This document shows, one piece after another, positions 16,640 through 27,472 of a stretch of DNA of 50,309 bases (within the stretch, counting starts at the first letter, position 1; every line of letters starts with the position of its first letter). This DNA is from Motiliproteus sp. (lineage in GTDB: Bacteria; Pseudomonadota; Gammaproteobacteria; Pseudomonadales; Balneatricaceae): the NCBI GenBank assembly GCA_026196225.1, contig JAPHRD010000096.1, positions 1-50,309 on the forward strand, written 5' to 3'. The position numbers were made by a program, and so were the translations under genes. Under the pieces are notes generated by a model. The model was not told where the DNA came from. It did no database searches and saw only the letters and a list, made by a program, of their open reading frames with translations.

Positions 16640-19600
16640 TTAGACTTCTTCAAGATTAAGAGCTCTCCCAAGCCTTTCGTAAACAGCAACTTGCTTATCT
16701 CTCGGAAGCTGTTGAATACGCTGAATAATATCATCCAAGGACATCTGATCCAGGTGAAAAACCAAGGCCTTTTCTATTGGGCCTAAGACAATATACTCTT
16801 CATCCCTCAAGTTATGGGGAGGGGACTGAATTTCTCTAATTAGTTCTTCTGTTTCGGGTCGCCCAAGCTTTTCGACACGCTCCACGCTTGAGAAGCGCTG
16901 CATCCATTGTTTGATTTGCTCATTGCGAGCAAGCTCATCAAGCGCTTTAAGTCTATGCTGAACGTTTTCGTTAAGTGCGGCAATGCGTTGTGCATCCGAT
17001 TCCGACAGGTAGTTTGGGGCATTGATTAACTCGCTTAGCAATGCCTGACAGCGAGATCGATCAAAAGATTCGACCTCATTGACTAGTGCTAGCCTAGGTT
17101 TTGACCATTCTAGGGAGCGGCGAAGAGCCGTATTGATACGTTCTTGTGCGAGCGTACCGTATAAGGTTTCCAGATCCCAAACAGGATCGATTTCTTGTTC
17201 CTCAAGAAACTTCTCATGTTCTTCTCGTTGGCGTTTAATCTGATCAAGGATGACCTCTTTGACTCGGTTGGCACCAAGATCAGCCACGTCCCAGGCAGCA
17301 ATATCATCAAATATGCGATTAATCTGCATGATAATATCTTTAATTTCTAATTCATCAGGCGTACCAACAAACACACTGCGAAGCCTGTTGGCATGCGCTA
17401 GCACATCTTTCAAGTCAGGTTCACTCTCAGGGGCTTGGTAGAGGTTACCAAGCTTACTGCGAGCACGATCTAACGCGGCCTTTAACTGCTCTTGTCGTTT
17501 CCTTATTCCCGAAGTGCGAACCTCAATTTCATTAGGTTGAAGTACTGTAGAAGCCTTGTTGACACTTTCGATAAGCTCATCGCCCTTTGCAATTTCATCT
17601 CGAAGCTCTCGTACTGGCGTCGACTGGCTTGGGGCGGGCTGCCGAGGATAATCTTCGCTTTCATCAAGTGTGAGCTTGAACTTTTGCAGCTGCTCAACAC
17701 GGTGAATCGAACCGAGTGCTTGCTGAATCAGGGCATTGGATTCTGTCTTGAATCCTAACTTGTCCAAGGTCCTTGCTAATCGTTCGCTCGTCTCTCTAAA
17801 ATCATTAACCTGTACCACAGATCGACAGGCTTGTTTAGGGATCCATTCTCCAATTCCGGACGTGATCAACTGCAGGCTAATGTTGAGTAAGGTGTCACAT
17901 TCTTCAAAATATCGGTCTGGCCATAAGCCACTTTGCTCCATTTCTGAGCGTTTATTTATAAGACTTCCAGCGAGGGTGATTGCATGCTCGATCGATTGAT
18001 TATGAAGAGCCTTTTCAAGTCTCTTTTCCCATTTAGCAAGCTTATCTTTTGTTTCCTGGAGAGTGTTACGAATCACGTCAGTAGCGTCGACAAGATATTT
18101 GAAATTACCTTCCATCGCTTCAGGTAAAGGGTCCTCCTTGAGCATTTGATAGGCTTCATCTGCAAGAGTGAGTTTAGGGTCGAAATGCTGTTCGGCTTCC
18201 CAGCGGTTCAATAGTCCACGCCAGCGCGTTTCAGCATCCTCAGATAAGAATCTTATAGTTGTCTGGCTGAGTACCGCCTGTTCAAGGTGGTGTTTTCCCT
18301 GCTTGCCGGGAGAGGCCCGCCCTAACCATTCTGAAGAAGAAACAAGGCTTCCTTTTTCCTCAATTCTTCGCGGCGGTGAATCTAGGGCTAACAGCAATCC
18401 GATCATCAAACCGGCAGACGAAGCGTTCAAACCATAGGGTGGCTTAATGAGTTCCTGATAGGATACAAGAAGCGATTGGCTAGGGTTCTCTTGATGTGCT
18501 TCTAAGAGGCCTTGATATACAGCACTGACACTTGGTTCTTGGGGTTCACACAGCTTTCCAGAGGGCAATAGCACCCCCCAACCGTTAGCTAATACCGCAT
18601 TGACTCTGTTGCGTATGCTCTTGGTTTGAGATTGCACCCACGGCCCATCTACCTGCCGAGCAATCAAGCCTCGTGCAAGTTGGGCTGCATCCTTCGCACC
18701 TCCTCCATTTGCGCTAGCAAAACCATCGAAGGGGAATGGCAGTGACCTATCGTATACGGAAGAAAATATACTCGTACCAACCACTCTCAAACGTCCATTA
18801 GGTGCGGTGTCAAATCCACTAATCCAGTAACAGCGCGTTTTAATGGCCTGCTGACTAGCTTCTTGAAGCGTCTTCTTGCTTCGGCTTTGTTCATCAGGGA
18901 CAAACCTTCGGAAGCGCTCTTGGTCTGAAGGAGAAATTCGTTCGTCGAAGATATAGAGTCGGGTGAGTTGTTCGGCTATGGCGCCGCTGGTGTCGGGTAG
19001 GCCAATCACCCAAATCGGTGCAGAGCGTTGCCCGATAAGCCTCAATTGTTTGGCAAAGGAGCGCTGAACCCTCTCTTCAACTTCTCCTAGGTCATCTTCA
19101 GGGTGCAGGTATAAGTAGATGACTTTGCCTTTCGCATCTTTCGGCAGGTGGGCTTTTGACCAGTCGTTAAAGCCACGTTCGATGGCCGCTTCGATGGTTT
19201 GAGCATGTGCAAAGCTTGCTTCATAAAACCAATCAGGCGTCGCGATCTGGTTACTAATCGCAAAGTCAGTTGAAATATTGCCGAGCTCGATATCTACGGC
19301 GCCGCGCCGGATAAATAACTCTCTTACAGATTTAGCTGTGACCTCATGTTGTTGTTTACGTAGCCACTGTTGGAATTGGCCGCGACTAGCCCCGTCGCTG
19401 AGAAGTTCGTATTGGCCTAAGTCACGGTTCCACTCTAATGCCCCGAGCTCTGAAAGCTGTTCCAGTGCGCGATTAACTTGTGAAGAGGTTAACGCAGACG
19501 ATTCGGCAATCAACTGATCGACAAGCTCTCGAGGTTGCCTGCCGATGCGCATCTTTTCGAGGACTGCGACACCTGCGAGCGCAAGCTTCGGCTCTCGATC

Positions 19601-21133
19601 AAGGTGGCCTTTAAACTTCTCCAATAGACCTTGCAATGTTTCAGCAAGCGAGCCTCCCACCTCTCGCTCCGCGGCAACAAGCTCAGGTAGCATGCTATTG
19701 AGAATGAGCTCAGCGGCGCTGATCTGCTTCAGTTGAGATCCATCGTAGGCCGCTTCATGTTCTACTTGCTCAATGACGTCTTTGATAAAAGTTAAGGCAG
19801 AACGTGACTGAACCACATCACGCTGTCGGGTTAAAAACCAAACCGCCATAGGGTGCAGCGGCCAGCAACCTCGGCCGATAATTTGTGTGAATTTTTCGAT
19901 GTCGTTCCACACCGGATATCGCTCAAACCCAGGTAACGTGTTGGCCATCCTCTGGTGGCTAAGTTCGTAAATACGATCTGCTGATGAACACTGCCAGAGG
20001 GTATCGAGAGAGGATTCTTCTTTGCCAATCATGTGGGCAAAGATGGTTTCTAGATTGGTCGACAAATAGCACTTGTCAGCTGCATCAAAACGCGTAATGT
20101 AGCGTTGTAATTGCCTGAGGTCGGCACCGCCAAATCGTTTTAGATAAGCTTTGAGCTCATATTGGATAAAGCCAATAAAGCGAACCTTAGTACAGTTGTC
20201 TTGAACTCCCTGAAAAATCTGCTGCAAGGCAGAGTCGCCAGCAAGATTAGGACGTTCGGCAGCATATTCTAAGTAGCGTCCAAACTCATCAAACAGAATG
20301 ACTACTTGGGAAAAAGGACCATCTTCGGAGCAATAAACACGGCTTAGGGTATCAAGCAATTCCTGAGCGGATTCTTGGCCCTCAATAGGAATGGGGCTAC
20401 CGTTAGCCTCGATGTAGATACTGTCCACTTCCGCATAAACTACTTCGTCATTTTCACGAAGTCGAGTGCAGATCTCTTGCTGGCTTAACCCAGGAATTTG
20501 AGAAGTAAACTTGTCCTCTCGAACGGCAAAGTTCCGCTCTACAAACTGCTCAGCCGTCTGAAATCTGGGGGAGAGATTCCGAATAGGATCAGCGTCTACA
20601 CCGTAGAGATGGAGCTGCTTAAACACCATCTGGCTTAGTGCGTTGCCTAAATGAAACCCTGACATGCCATCTAGCGGAAGCACGAGAGCAGGCTTGTTTA
20701 TTGAACCTAGTAGAGAATCAACCTCGGTCCCTATCGCCTTATCGGCTTGGGTTAGATGGCTGACAATCTCTTTGGCGAGTTCACTTGTCGGGTTAGACAG
20801 AAGCGAGGCACAGGTGAGGGCTAAGTGAGATTTACCTGAACCGTAGCCGGCAACCGCAAGCCAAAATGGATTGGCATCTTTACCTTCTTGTCCCGCTTGC
20901 AATGACTTGAGCAGATCTTTAACAAAACTCGCCGTATCTTTTAGGCGGTAACCGTTCTCAATGCTGTCTTTATCGTCAGGGCTTTCTCCGTGATATCGAG
21001 GGCCGTGAAAGACGAATGATTTAGCTGCGAGTTGAGCTTGGTCCGTTCTTTTTTGAATCCATCCAAGCTGGACGGCACCTTCGAAGAAACGCTCTTTGTG
21101 AAAGCGAATCAAGTCACCAATTTGATTGTCCAT
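16640..21133 (-). CDS. 1497-aa P-loop ATPase, partner of the second DUF4007-like protein
   Basis: This giant ATPase has a Walker A (AGYGSGKS, residues 95-102) and a Walker B (VVILFDEFGR, about 277-286). A sensor-like stretch (RFIGFIQYELKAYLKRF) follows near residue 318. A helical or coiled-coil C-terminal half (about 1000-1450) includes many Glu/Lys/Arg-rich stretches. The N-terminal organisation recalls the SspC and BrxC/PglY type of defence ATPases, but I cannot assign it to one family. It follows a DUF4007-like gene by 23 nt, copying the sspB-sspC order next door. I infer it forms a second ATPase module acting with the FGH-like proteins, perhaps in sensing or attacking unmodified DNA. It is not a simple duplicate of sspC: it is about 380 residues longer and the sequences differ widely. 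Confidence 0.7.
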   Translation of the reverse strand: MDNQIGDLIRFHKERFFEGAVQLGWIQKRTDQAQLAAKSFVFHGPRYHGESPDDKDSIENGYRLKDTASFVKDLLKSLQAGQEGKDANPFWLAVAGYGSGKSHLALTCASLLSNPTSELAKEIVSHLTQADKAIGTEVDSLLGSINKPALVLPLDGMSGFHLGNALSQMVFKQLHLYGVDADPIRNLSPRFQTAEQFVERNFAVREDKFTSQIPGLSQQEICTRLRENDEVVYAEVDSIYIEANGSPIPIEGQESAQELLDTLSRVYCSEDGPFSQVVILFDEFGRYLEYAAERPNLAGDSALQQIFQGVQDNCTKVRFIGFIQYELKAYLKRFGGADLRQLQRYITRFDAADKCYLSTNLETIFAHMIGKEESSLDTLWQCSSADRIYELSHQRMANTLPGFERYPVWNDIEKFTQIIGRGCWPLHPMAVWFLTRQRDVVQSRSALTFIKDVIEQVEHEAAYDGSQLKQISAAELILNSMLPELVAAEREVGGSLAETLQGLLEKFKGHLDREPKLALAGVAVLEKMRIGRQPRELVDQLIAESSALTSSQVNRALEQLSELGALEWNRDLGQYELLSDGASRGQFQQWLRKQQHEVTAKSVRELFIRRGAVDIELGNISTDFAISNQIATPDWFYEASFAHAQTIEAAIERGFNDWSKAHLPKDAKGKVIYLYLHPEDDLGEVEERVQRSFAKQLRLIGQRSAPIWVIGLPDTSGAIAEQLTRLYIFDERISPSDQERFRRFVPDEQSRSKKTLQEASQQAIKTRCYWISGFDTAPNGRLRVVGTSIFSSVYDRSLPFPFDGFASANGGGAKDAAQLARGLIARQVDGPWVQSQTKSIRNRVNAVLANGWGVLLPSGKLCEPQEPSVSAVYQGLLEAHQENPSQSLLVSYQELIKPPYGLNASSAGLMIGLLLALDSPPRRIEEKGSLVSSSEWLGRASPGKQGKHHLEQAVLSQTTIRFLSEDAETRWRGLLNRWEAEQHFDPKLTLADEAYQMLKEDPLPEAMEGNFKYLVDATDVIRNTLQETKDKLAKWEKRLEKALHNQSIEHAITLAGSLINKRSEMEQSGLWPDRYFEECDTLLNISLQLITSGIGEWIPKQACRSVVQVNDFRETSERLARTLDKLGFKTESNALIQQALGSIHRVEQLQKFKLTLDESEDYPRQPAPSQSTPVRELRDEIAKGDELIESVNKASTVLQPNEIEVRTSGIRKRQEQLKAALDRARSKLGNLYQAPESEPDLKDVLAHANRLRSVFVGTPDELEIKDIIMQINRIFDDIAAWDVADLGANRVKEVILDQIKRQREEHEKFLEEQEIDPVWDLETLYGTLAQERINTALRRSLEWSKPRLALVNEVESFDRSRCQALLSELINAPNYLSESDAQRIAALNENVQHRLKALDELARNEQIKQWMQRFSSVERVEKLGRPETEELIREIQSPPHNLRDEEYIVLGPIEKALVFHLDQMSLDDIIQRIQQLPRDKQVAVYERLGRALNLEEV

Positions 21134-21156
21134 AACCTTCCCTTTTTACTCCGATC

Positions 21157-22032
21157 TTAGATGAGCTCGGAATAGATATCTCGTAATACGGAATCTGTAT
21201 CGATAGTTCTCAACGCAAGAGCCTCTCCCGTCTGACGATCTAGTTGTAGCTTGCCCTTGTCGACCATCCAGTCCAGCCAATCGCTTGTCGACCGAGAATC
21301 CCAGCCTAACTGAGATAGGAAATGCGTTTTTTCAAAGAACTCATTGAGTAGCACTTGCTTCTGATCCAAGTAAAGCTCATCCCATAGTTGGAAAAAAAAG
21401 GCCGCATAAGCGGGGTAATACTCAACAGACAAGGGTGCCGTGTTGCGCGTGTAGTAGGAGTCTGAACCTGCTTTATCAGTTTCTAGGGCATTTGTCAGTC
21501 CAAGACAGCTCTCTTCTAGGTAACTGCGAAGGACTTGTCCGGCAAGCCCTTTGATATAGGCTTTTTCCCCATGGCGATCATTGAGGAAAGTAGTGAAAGC
21601 TTCTTGTGAAAAGCGATCACTTAAACGCACGTTTCCATCGCCGAAGAGTGCAAACCAGGCATCTGCTATGCCCCGGGCGGGTAGTTCTAGACTACCTATC
21701 CGACAAAGCATTAAGTGCATCATCCACAAACTAACAGGCTCACTTAAGAAAGGGTCTTCCTCTAATATGATCCTGCCGAGTTTGGTAAGAGACAACGTCC
21801 AGTCTTCACCCGACTTGGATGCATCGAGCAGTCCCATGGCGATGGAATAGTGGATCATGGGCTCCACTTTTCCTGATTTTGCGCCTGTAGGGATACCGGT
21901 CGCCTCGCTTATTTGCTCTTTGTTTTCACAAGCGCCATCTACTGCATGATTTAAGAGCTGGCAGATGAGTCGGCGCTCAGGCAAGAAGTCTTGAGTAAAA
22001 TTAACAGGGAGCTTAGGTTGTTTCGCTAACAT
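21157..22032 (-). CDS. Second DUF4007-like protein (SspB paralogue-like)
   Basis: This 291-aa protein has the DUF4007-like layout: an N-terminal helical region, then GLLDASKSGEDWTLSLTKLG and a DPFLSEPVSLWMMHLMLCR segment (about residues 95-120). The last compares with DPYLEDIGTIWLLHFVL in SspB of this window. It lacks the clear GHDTFPLRYGW start of SspB. It overlaps the end of the upstream HerA-like gene by 7 nt and is followed after 23 nt by the 1497-aa ATPase. I infer a DNA-binding or DNA-nicking partner of that ATPase. The assignment is from motif comparison by eye. Confidence 0.65.
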   Translation of the reverse strand: MLAKQPKLPVNFTQDFLPERRLICQLLNHAVDGACENKEQISEATGIPTGAKSGKVEPMIHYSIAMGLLDASKSGEDWTLSLTKLGRIILEEDPFLSEPVSLWMMHLMLCRIGSLELPARGIADAWFALFGDGNVRLSDRFSQEAFTTFLNDRHGEKAYIKGLAGQVLRSYLEESCLGLTNALETDKAGSDSYYTRNTAPLSVEYYPAYAAFFFQLWDELYLDQKQVLLNEFFEKTHFLSQLGWDSRSTSDWLDWMVDKGKLQLDRQTGEALALRTIDTDSVLRDIYSELI

Positions 22033-25000
22033 CGTTTTTTACCTAGTTCCCGATCACCTAGTGAGGTCACATTGACCAACACAGCTTCTTCTTTGAAGGT
22101 ACCTGATGATTGCTCCACCGGTCCTAGAGACCAGCACTGTCCTTTTTCTAACTTAGTTAGCCTCTGCTTCCACTCTTCTCGCGAAATGCCCGGTGTTGAG
22201 TCAGCTAGTATTTTTGCGAAATCAGCAATTTCGGTGGAAGCCGGCTTAAAGAATAATTTATGGGCTGCTTGGAAGAGCCTGTCTTGGGCTTCTCGGCTAA
22301 ATTGGCTTGTTGTTTGTGTGGCGAGGATCATCGCTAAGCCAAATTTACGCCCCTCACGAAGCATCTTATCGATGGGAGAGTCGCTACCATGATTGAGGTT
22401 TTGTATCTCATCGAGAATGACAGGGATTGGTCGGTTCTTGCTGCCTGAGTTTTGGACGTAATCCCAAAGGTCCCAGAGAGCAAACTCCGTGACTATTTTT
22501 TGAATCTCTCGTGCCAAGGCCTTGAGCTGCAGGATGTGAACAAAATTGTCACCAGCACCAAGCATCTCCCCCCACGCTTGATCATCTTCGCCAGTAAATG
22601 GCTCTGCTCTAATAAGAGGCTCTAACTTGTTAGCCAGGGATTCTCCCTGTTTACTGTCGTTGCGAAGCCTATCTAACACAGCGGCTAAGTTAAAATTAGG
22701 ATCATCCTCTAAACCCGACTGTATCACTCTAATCAGTGAGGGAATCTGTTGGCTACCTGTATCTGGAAAGACAGATGCAAAGATACTCGCGACCCGTGTT
22801 GCAACTTGATACGCACTTTCTTCCATTGCCGGGATGCTTGGATCAATCTCTTGCAGTTGCCTTCTAAATGGATTCAGCGGCAGTTTGTCTTTAACAACAA
22901 AGTGATCTTTTGGCGCGCTCGCTTGTGAAAACTCCGGTTCAACCTGCGCTGGCAGAAAGCCGTCGGTGTAGTCGATGATAACGGAGCGAACTCTCTCCAT
23001 GGCTAGTTCTGCCAGCAGACACTGGATACCGTAAGTTTTACCTGAGCCTGAAGCACCAAAAATTAACAAGTGTCGGTTTGCTAACTTAGGGTGGCCAAAA
23101 TGCCAATAAACGGGCCTGTCAGTATTGCCTTTAGTCCCTATCAAAATCTTCTCAGGAACATGGAAACCTGATTCAAGTACCGGCGAAGGTTCAGGTGTGC
23201 TTTTAGCTGGCTCTTCTTCCACTTGGTTAGTGGTTTTATCTACTGGTTGTACCGCTTCGGTCTTTGGGGGAGCTTGTGAGATGACGTTAAGCTCATCAGC
23301 CGGTACAACAGCATCGGACTTTTCCTTTCCATGAAGAGGACTATGTTCCTGATCAACAGTTGGTGGCTGTGTGGGCTTTAATGACTGGTCCACCTGAGAC
23401 GGGTCTTGCCGGTGCTCTGAATTACTAGTTTCCACAGTACTAGAGGGTGCGAACCTAGAAGCCGCTCCTTTGGATTGGGCCTTCAAGCTGATTGAAGGAC
23501 CATCGAGGCGTACTAAAGGAGCTTGATTTTCAGTCAAAAACACATTGGCAATGCCTTGATAACCCATCTGGAAATGTTTGGTGACATAGCCATCTTCTAC
23601 CTCAAAAGGCTTTTGTATCACTCCTGCCGGCAATGGTAGGGGGGCAATGCGATGTTGAGGATCAGAGACATTCGTCCAGAATGTGAAAATGGCAGAGTGC
23701 CAATGTATTTCATATTGGCCTTCTGCTAATTGTTCGAGGCTGTGGTCAAGTTGACGCCAGTCTTGCTTCGATAGATTGACTTCAGAGCGAGAGGTTATTG
23801 CGCGATGGAGCTGTGCCCACCAATATCGCCGATCAAACTCTATGCGACCTAGATCGTTTCGCTTAGGAGCCAGCAGGCTAGTGAGATGCGAGAGCCCTTC
23901 TTCAATCTGTTCGCAGGCTTTAGCTAAGTGTTCAGGGTTGTTCAATGCAAACTTACATTCAATCAGCTCTGCGTGGACAAGCGGTACATCATCCGTTCTC
24001 ACCTCTAGCGTCAGCTGAAGTAGGTCGGGGCGCTTTGAAACATCGCTGCCCGCGAACCAGTGAGATAAAGAGTCTAACGGGATGAGTTGGGTCATCTGCC
24101 CAGAAGGCTTTTGCAGTAAGCGCCTGATTGCAGCAAATCCAATGACTTCTCGGATACGCTCGTCTGCACCAACGACTGCCCTTAGAGAAGATAAGCCAAT
24201 AACCTCTTCGGCTTCGTTAACGACTCGGGTAGCAATAACTTCCCGATGTTCCAGTTGAGAGTGGGGCAGCAATCCGCTGAGTCTGTCAGAGACTGTGTCT
24301 GTAAGCTGTTTCAGCGTGTCGTGCTCCGTTGATAATGTAAGGTTTAACTCGCCATAAGCACCTAAACCCGAGGTAAATCCGACGATTTTCCGCTCTTCTT
24401 TATCTCCTTTGCTCAGAAGCTGCTTATCGACAAAGGGGTCAACACAAGCAACCCATTGCGCTTTGCTATGTAGGGCCTCTACAACGCCTTCCCAAGGTGC
24501 GTACTCAACTTGGCCTGAAATCAGATAGTCGGAGCCGCCGCTGCCACTCGATCGAAGACGGGCGGACATGTCAGCATGCTTGGTTTGCACCCGCAGCCTG
24601 CGGTTACTGATAAGGCTTAGGCGCTGTGTTGGACTTCCTGTTTCAATAGGGCGTGGATATTCGGCAATAGGGAAATAACAATCTTCGAAATCGTGTTCAA
24701 AAGGTAGGGCCGGATCGGCCCGACCGACAAGACCGTCTTTTAGGAAATGGAACAAAAACGCGACGTCATAGGCATGACGCTCCTTTGCCACAATGTTCGC
24801 GACTTTCTCTTTAGGGGCGTATTGATGGCTAATTCTTAAGTGGACGCCCCGACCGGTCTCCTTGTGTTTATCGAGAACGTAATCTCGCCATTGTGCTAGG
24901 CGACCTTCCATCGTCATGGGAGAGGATGACGTTGAAAAGACAGTGATCGAACAATGGAAGGGTGGCCAGCCTTTAGATGTATTTTCAAGGTAGGACTTCA

Positions 25001-27455
25001 AAAAGTGGTCGACGCCCGCCAATATAGTATTCAGCTCCTTAATATTGACAGCTAATATTCGCAGGCCGTCCTGCGCATAGGAATAGAGCCGCTGATAATC
25101 TTCTAGCACTCGAGCTACGACATCTCTCTCTTCGCAGGGGCGAACGATTTCATTGATGTTTTCGTCATCATCACTTTCGCTATGGCGAAGTAATGTTTGG
25201 ACAGCTAACGTTTTCTCAGTGGATGGTTCTGGCCCAAAATAGTGGATCAAGCCAAAAGACTTTATCTCAGAGGATAATTGTTGGGCACTATCGACCACCA
25301 ATGCAGAAAGAGGGCGGTGTATTTGGGCTAAGTCCTGCAAGCGTTCGAACGCTAGTTTGTGGTCTTTCTCAAGGGTAAGCTGGGCAAGGACTTCAGGAAA
25401 GCCATCCGCAATAAACCTCGCTTGAGCAAGGGTTAACTCAAGCACAGAGGGGGATAGACCCCAAGCAATAGCTGCGGGGATATACTCATCGTTTTCTTGA
25501 ACTCGACTATCGACGACAAAGAGCGCTTTATAAAGTCGTCTTAATATCTCTGCACTCCCTCGGATGTTTTCATTTAGAACCAGTGCTACTAGCTCTTCAA
25601 AAGACCTGATGACTGGTGGGAGGTGATTTTTCTCTGCGGCATAAAACCCACTAGTTACAGCGTCGTTTAGCCAGCTATGGTATGTGTCTATAAATGATGT
25701 CAGGGCTTGCCAAAGGCTATCATCGACCTGGTCTATCGGTAGCCCCTCAAGAAGATTAACGAGTTCTAAGTCGGTTAATGCTTGCGATAAAAGCCTATTG
25801 GCCTCCTCTTCATCAGCGGCAAAGTAAATAGCCGACATGGCCTCGGGAGCTATCCTGAAGGTCGGCAAAATACGCTGGCCAGTTTTTTTCTCCTGCCATA
25901 GAGAAAGTGCTTTACGTGCGCACTGAAATTGAACGCGTTGAGGCTGGGTGGGAGGTAGTAGCCATTTATAAACCGATGCTTCAGGATTTTCTTCACCAAG
26001 AAATGAGGCCACTACTCGAAATTGAACAGAGGGGCGAGCTCGGCTTGTGCCTAGGTGTATATCTTCAATAGAAAGGTCTAAGGATATGGGAACTATCTTA
26101 CCCCATTGATTGCATGTAAGTTGCGCTTGGTCAGAGTCGACGGGTAAACGGTATTCCATTTCGTCAAATATTTGGCCCAACCCTCCAAGGCAACCTGTAA
26201 GTAGCTCTTTGGCAAGGTCCTTCCCTGACAGCCCCTCTTCGTCATCGGCATTTAAGTCATGATCAAATCGAACAATTTCGATACTGACGCCTTCTAGGTT
26301 GTCCGATAGGTACTCTTGACCATTCTTCTTTTGGCTTTGGCTCAGGAACTCCCAAACTCCATGAGTGAAGGCTTCTAGTGCTGTTCCATTAATGGCCTTA
26401 ACAGAACTCTTCGTTGAAGTTGATGTGACAGTTTTCTGACCAAGTATTTCAAGGAGCGGGAGGGCATCGATTGTTAGTAAACGCTGTCGCGCGCCTACGT
26501 CTGCTTTGAAGATAAAATCATGAAGGGCATCGCGGTACTCGTTGATGTCCTGAAAAGTTGGCTTATGGGTAATTGATTCGGGAAGTTCACTATCAGGGTT
26601 TTCTAACCAGTCTGATATTTTCTTCCAATCTTTGTTCTGATTATTACTTGTTTTGTAGCGCTGATGCGAGATAAAACTATCCGCGGCGCTTAGAGCTAGG
26701 GCACCTTTTTTCCCCTTCAATCGTAAAGGCTGATCACCTGCGAGCAGTGGCGGAATATTCCACTGAAGTAGCTCTCTGAAGAACTTCTCGGTCAAATCAC
26801 TCAAGCTAGAAAAGTCATATCCATGCTTTACTAGATTGTCGAAAAATGTGGCTAGCTTTACCAGGCGAAGTGGTTTGATATCAAAGAGTTTACTAAGAAC
26901 TATGTTGAAATTGGTAAGCTCAGATTCAGTAGCAGATAGCCCAAAGCGCTCATTTAGTTCAGATAGCCAGGGTTGGAAACTCTTCCCCATTTCACGCCAT
27001 ACCCGATGCTCATCAAGTTGGTGAAAATCGGATAGCCCGCCTTGATCAGTAGCATGCCCTAGGCCGACGAGAACGACTACCAAGGAATCCACACCCTCGT
27101 CACGAGTTGTGCGATTTCGATACCAGGTCAGCTGATCTTTCTCATCGATCCATTCTCTTTCGTTATTGGATCCGATGGCGCCGAGATCAAGCATCCTTTG
27201 ATGGAGTTTCGCTTCTCCCTCTTTATTGCACCAATCCTCCCACAGACCGGTCGCAACCCGGAAGTAGCATTTGATCGATTGATCTTGTTGTAGTTTGAGG
27301 CGGTAGTTTTCAAGCTGGTCAAAAAGTGCAAACACTTCATCGGGGCCTAGGCTTTGTACGATAAAGCGCGCTTCCTTAGACCCTTCGGTACTATTTAGGC
27401 TCTTATGCCATTCCCGCTTAAGGTAGTCGGCTAAAGATGAGACAAACAGATTCAT
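22026..27455 (-). CDS. DptH/SspH-like protein with C-terminal HerA-type ATPase
   Basis: This 1809-aa protein ends in a HerA/FtsK-like ATPase: Walker A GASGSGKTYG near residue 1470, the IIDYTDG strand, and a Walker B VILDEIQNLN near residue 1685. GLAMILATQ follows as sensor and a glutamine-containing SQFS. The N-terminal 1300 residues are of the type found in DptH/DndH, the translocase of PT-dependent restriction. A Pro/Ser/Glu-rich linker (about 1345-1450) separates the halves. The gene follows the G-like gene after 17 nt. It is likely the motor of the restriction complex that acts on unmodified DNA. DptH-like is inferred from size, domain order and neighbours. Confidence 0.75.
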   Translation of the reverse strand: MNLFVSSLADYLKREWHKSLNSTEGSKEARFIVQSLGPDEVFALFDQLENYRLKLQQDQSIKCYFRVATGLWEDWCNKEGEAKLHQRMLDLGAIGSNNEREWIDEKDQLTWYRNRTTRDEGVDSLVVVLVGLGHATDQGGLSDFHQLDEHRVWREMGKSFQPWLSELNERFGLSATESELTNFNIVLSKLFDIKPLRLVKLATFFDNLVKHGYDFSSLSDLTEKFFRELLQWNIPPLLAGDQPLRLKGKKGALALSAADSFISHQRYKTSNNQNKDWKKISDWLENPDSELPESITHKPTFQDINEYRDALHDFIFKADVGARQRLLTIDALPLLEILGQKTVTSTSTKSSVKAINGTALEAFTHGVWEFLSQSQKKNGQEYLSDNLEGVSIEIVRFDHDLNADDEEGLSGKDLAKELLTGCLGGLGQIFDEMEYRLPVDSDQAQLTCNQWGKIVPISLDLSIEDIHLGTSRARPSVQFRVVASFLGEENPEASVYKWLLPPTQPQRVQFQCARKALSLWQEKKTGQRILPTFRIAPEAMSAIYFAADEEEANRLLSQALTDLELVNLLEGLPIDQVDDSLWQALTSFIDTYHSWLNDAVTSGFYAAEKNHLPPVIRSFEELVALVLNENIRGSAEILRRLYKALFVVDSRVQENDEYIPAAIAWGLSPSVLELTLAQARFIADGFPEVLAQLTLEKDHKLAFERLQDLAQIHRPLSALVVDSAQQLSSEIKSFGLIHYFGPEPSTEKTLAVQTLLRHSESDDDENINEIVRPCEERDVVARVLEDYQRLYSYAQDGLRILAVNIKELNTILAGVDHFLKSYLENTSKGWPPFHCSITVFSTSSSPMTMEGRLAQWRDYVLDKHKETGRGVHLRISHQYAPKEKVANIVAKERHAYDVAFLFHFLKDGLVGRADPALPFEHDFEDCYFPIAEYPRPIETGSPTQRLSLISNRRLRVQTKHADMSARLRSSGSGGSDYLISGQVEYAPWEGVVEALHSKAQWVACVDPFVDKQLLSKGDKEERKIVGFTSGLGAYGELNLTLSTEHDTLKQLTDTVSDRLSGLLPHSQLEHREVIATRVVNEAEEVIGLSSLRAVVGADERIREVIGFAAIRRLLQKPSGQMTQLIPLDSLSHWFAGSDVSKRPDLLQLTLEVRTDDVPLVHAELIECKFALNNPEHLAKACEQIEEGLSHLTSLLAPKRNDLGRIEFDRRYWWAQLHRAITSRSEVNLSKQDWRQLDHSLEQLAEGQYEIHWHSAIFTFWTNVSDPQHRIAPLPLPAGVIQKPFEVEDGYVTKHFQMGYQGIANVFLTENQAPLVRLDGPSISLKAQSKGAASRFAPSSTVETSNSEHRQDPSQVDQSLKPTQPPTVDQEHSPLHGKEKSDAVVPADELNVISQAPPKTEAVQPVDKTTNQVEEEPAKSTPEPSPVLESGFHVPEKILIGTKGNTDRPVYWHFGHPKLANRHLLIFGASGSGKTYGIQCLLAELAMERVRSVIIDYTDGFLPAQVEPEFSQASAPKDHFVVKDKLPLNPFRRQLQEIDPSIPAMEESAYQVATRVASIFASVFPDTGSQQIPSLIRVIQSGLEDDPNFNLAAVLDRLRNDSKQGESLANKLEPLIRAEPFTGEDDQAWGEMLGAGDNFVHILQLKALAREIQKIVTEFALWDLWDYVQNSGSKNRPIPVILDEIQNLNHGSDSPIDKMLREGRKFGLAMILATQTTSQFSREAQDRLFQAAHKLFFKPASTEIADFAKILADSTPGISREEWKQRLTKLEKGQCWSLGPVEQSSGTFKEEAVLVNVTSLGDRELGKKRC

Positions 27456-27472
27456 GCCCGATGTTCCTTGCT

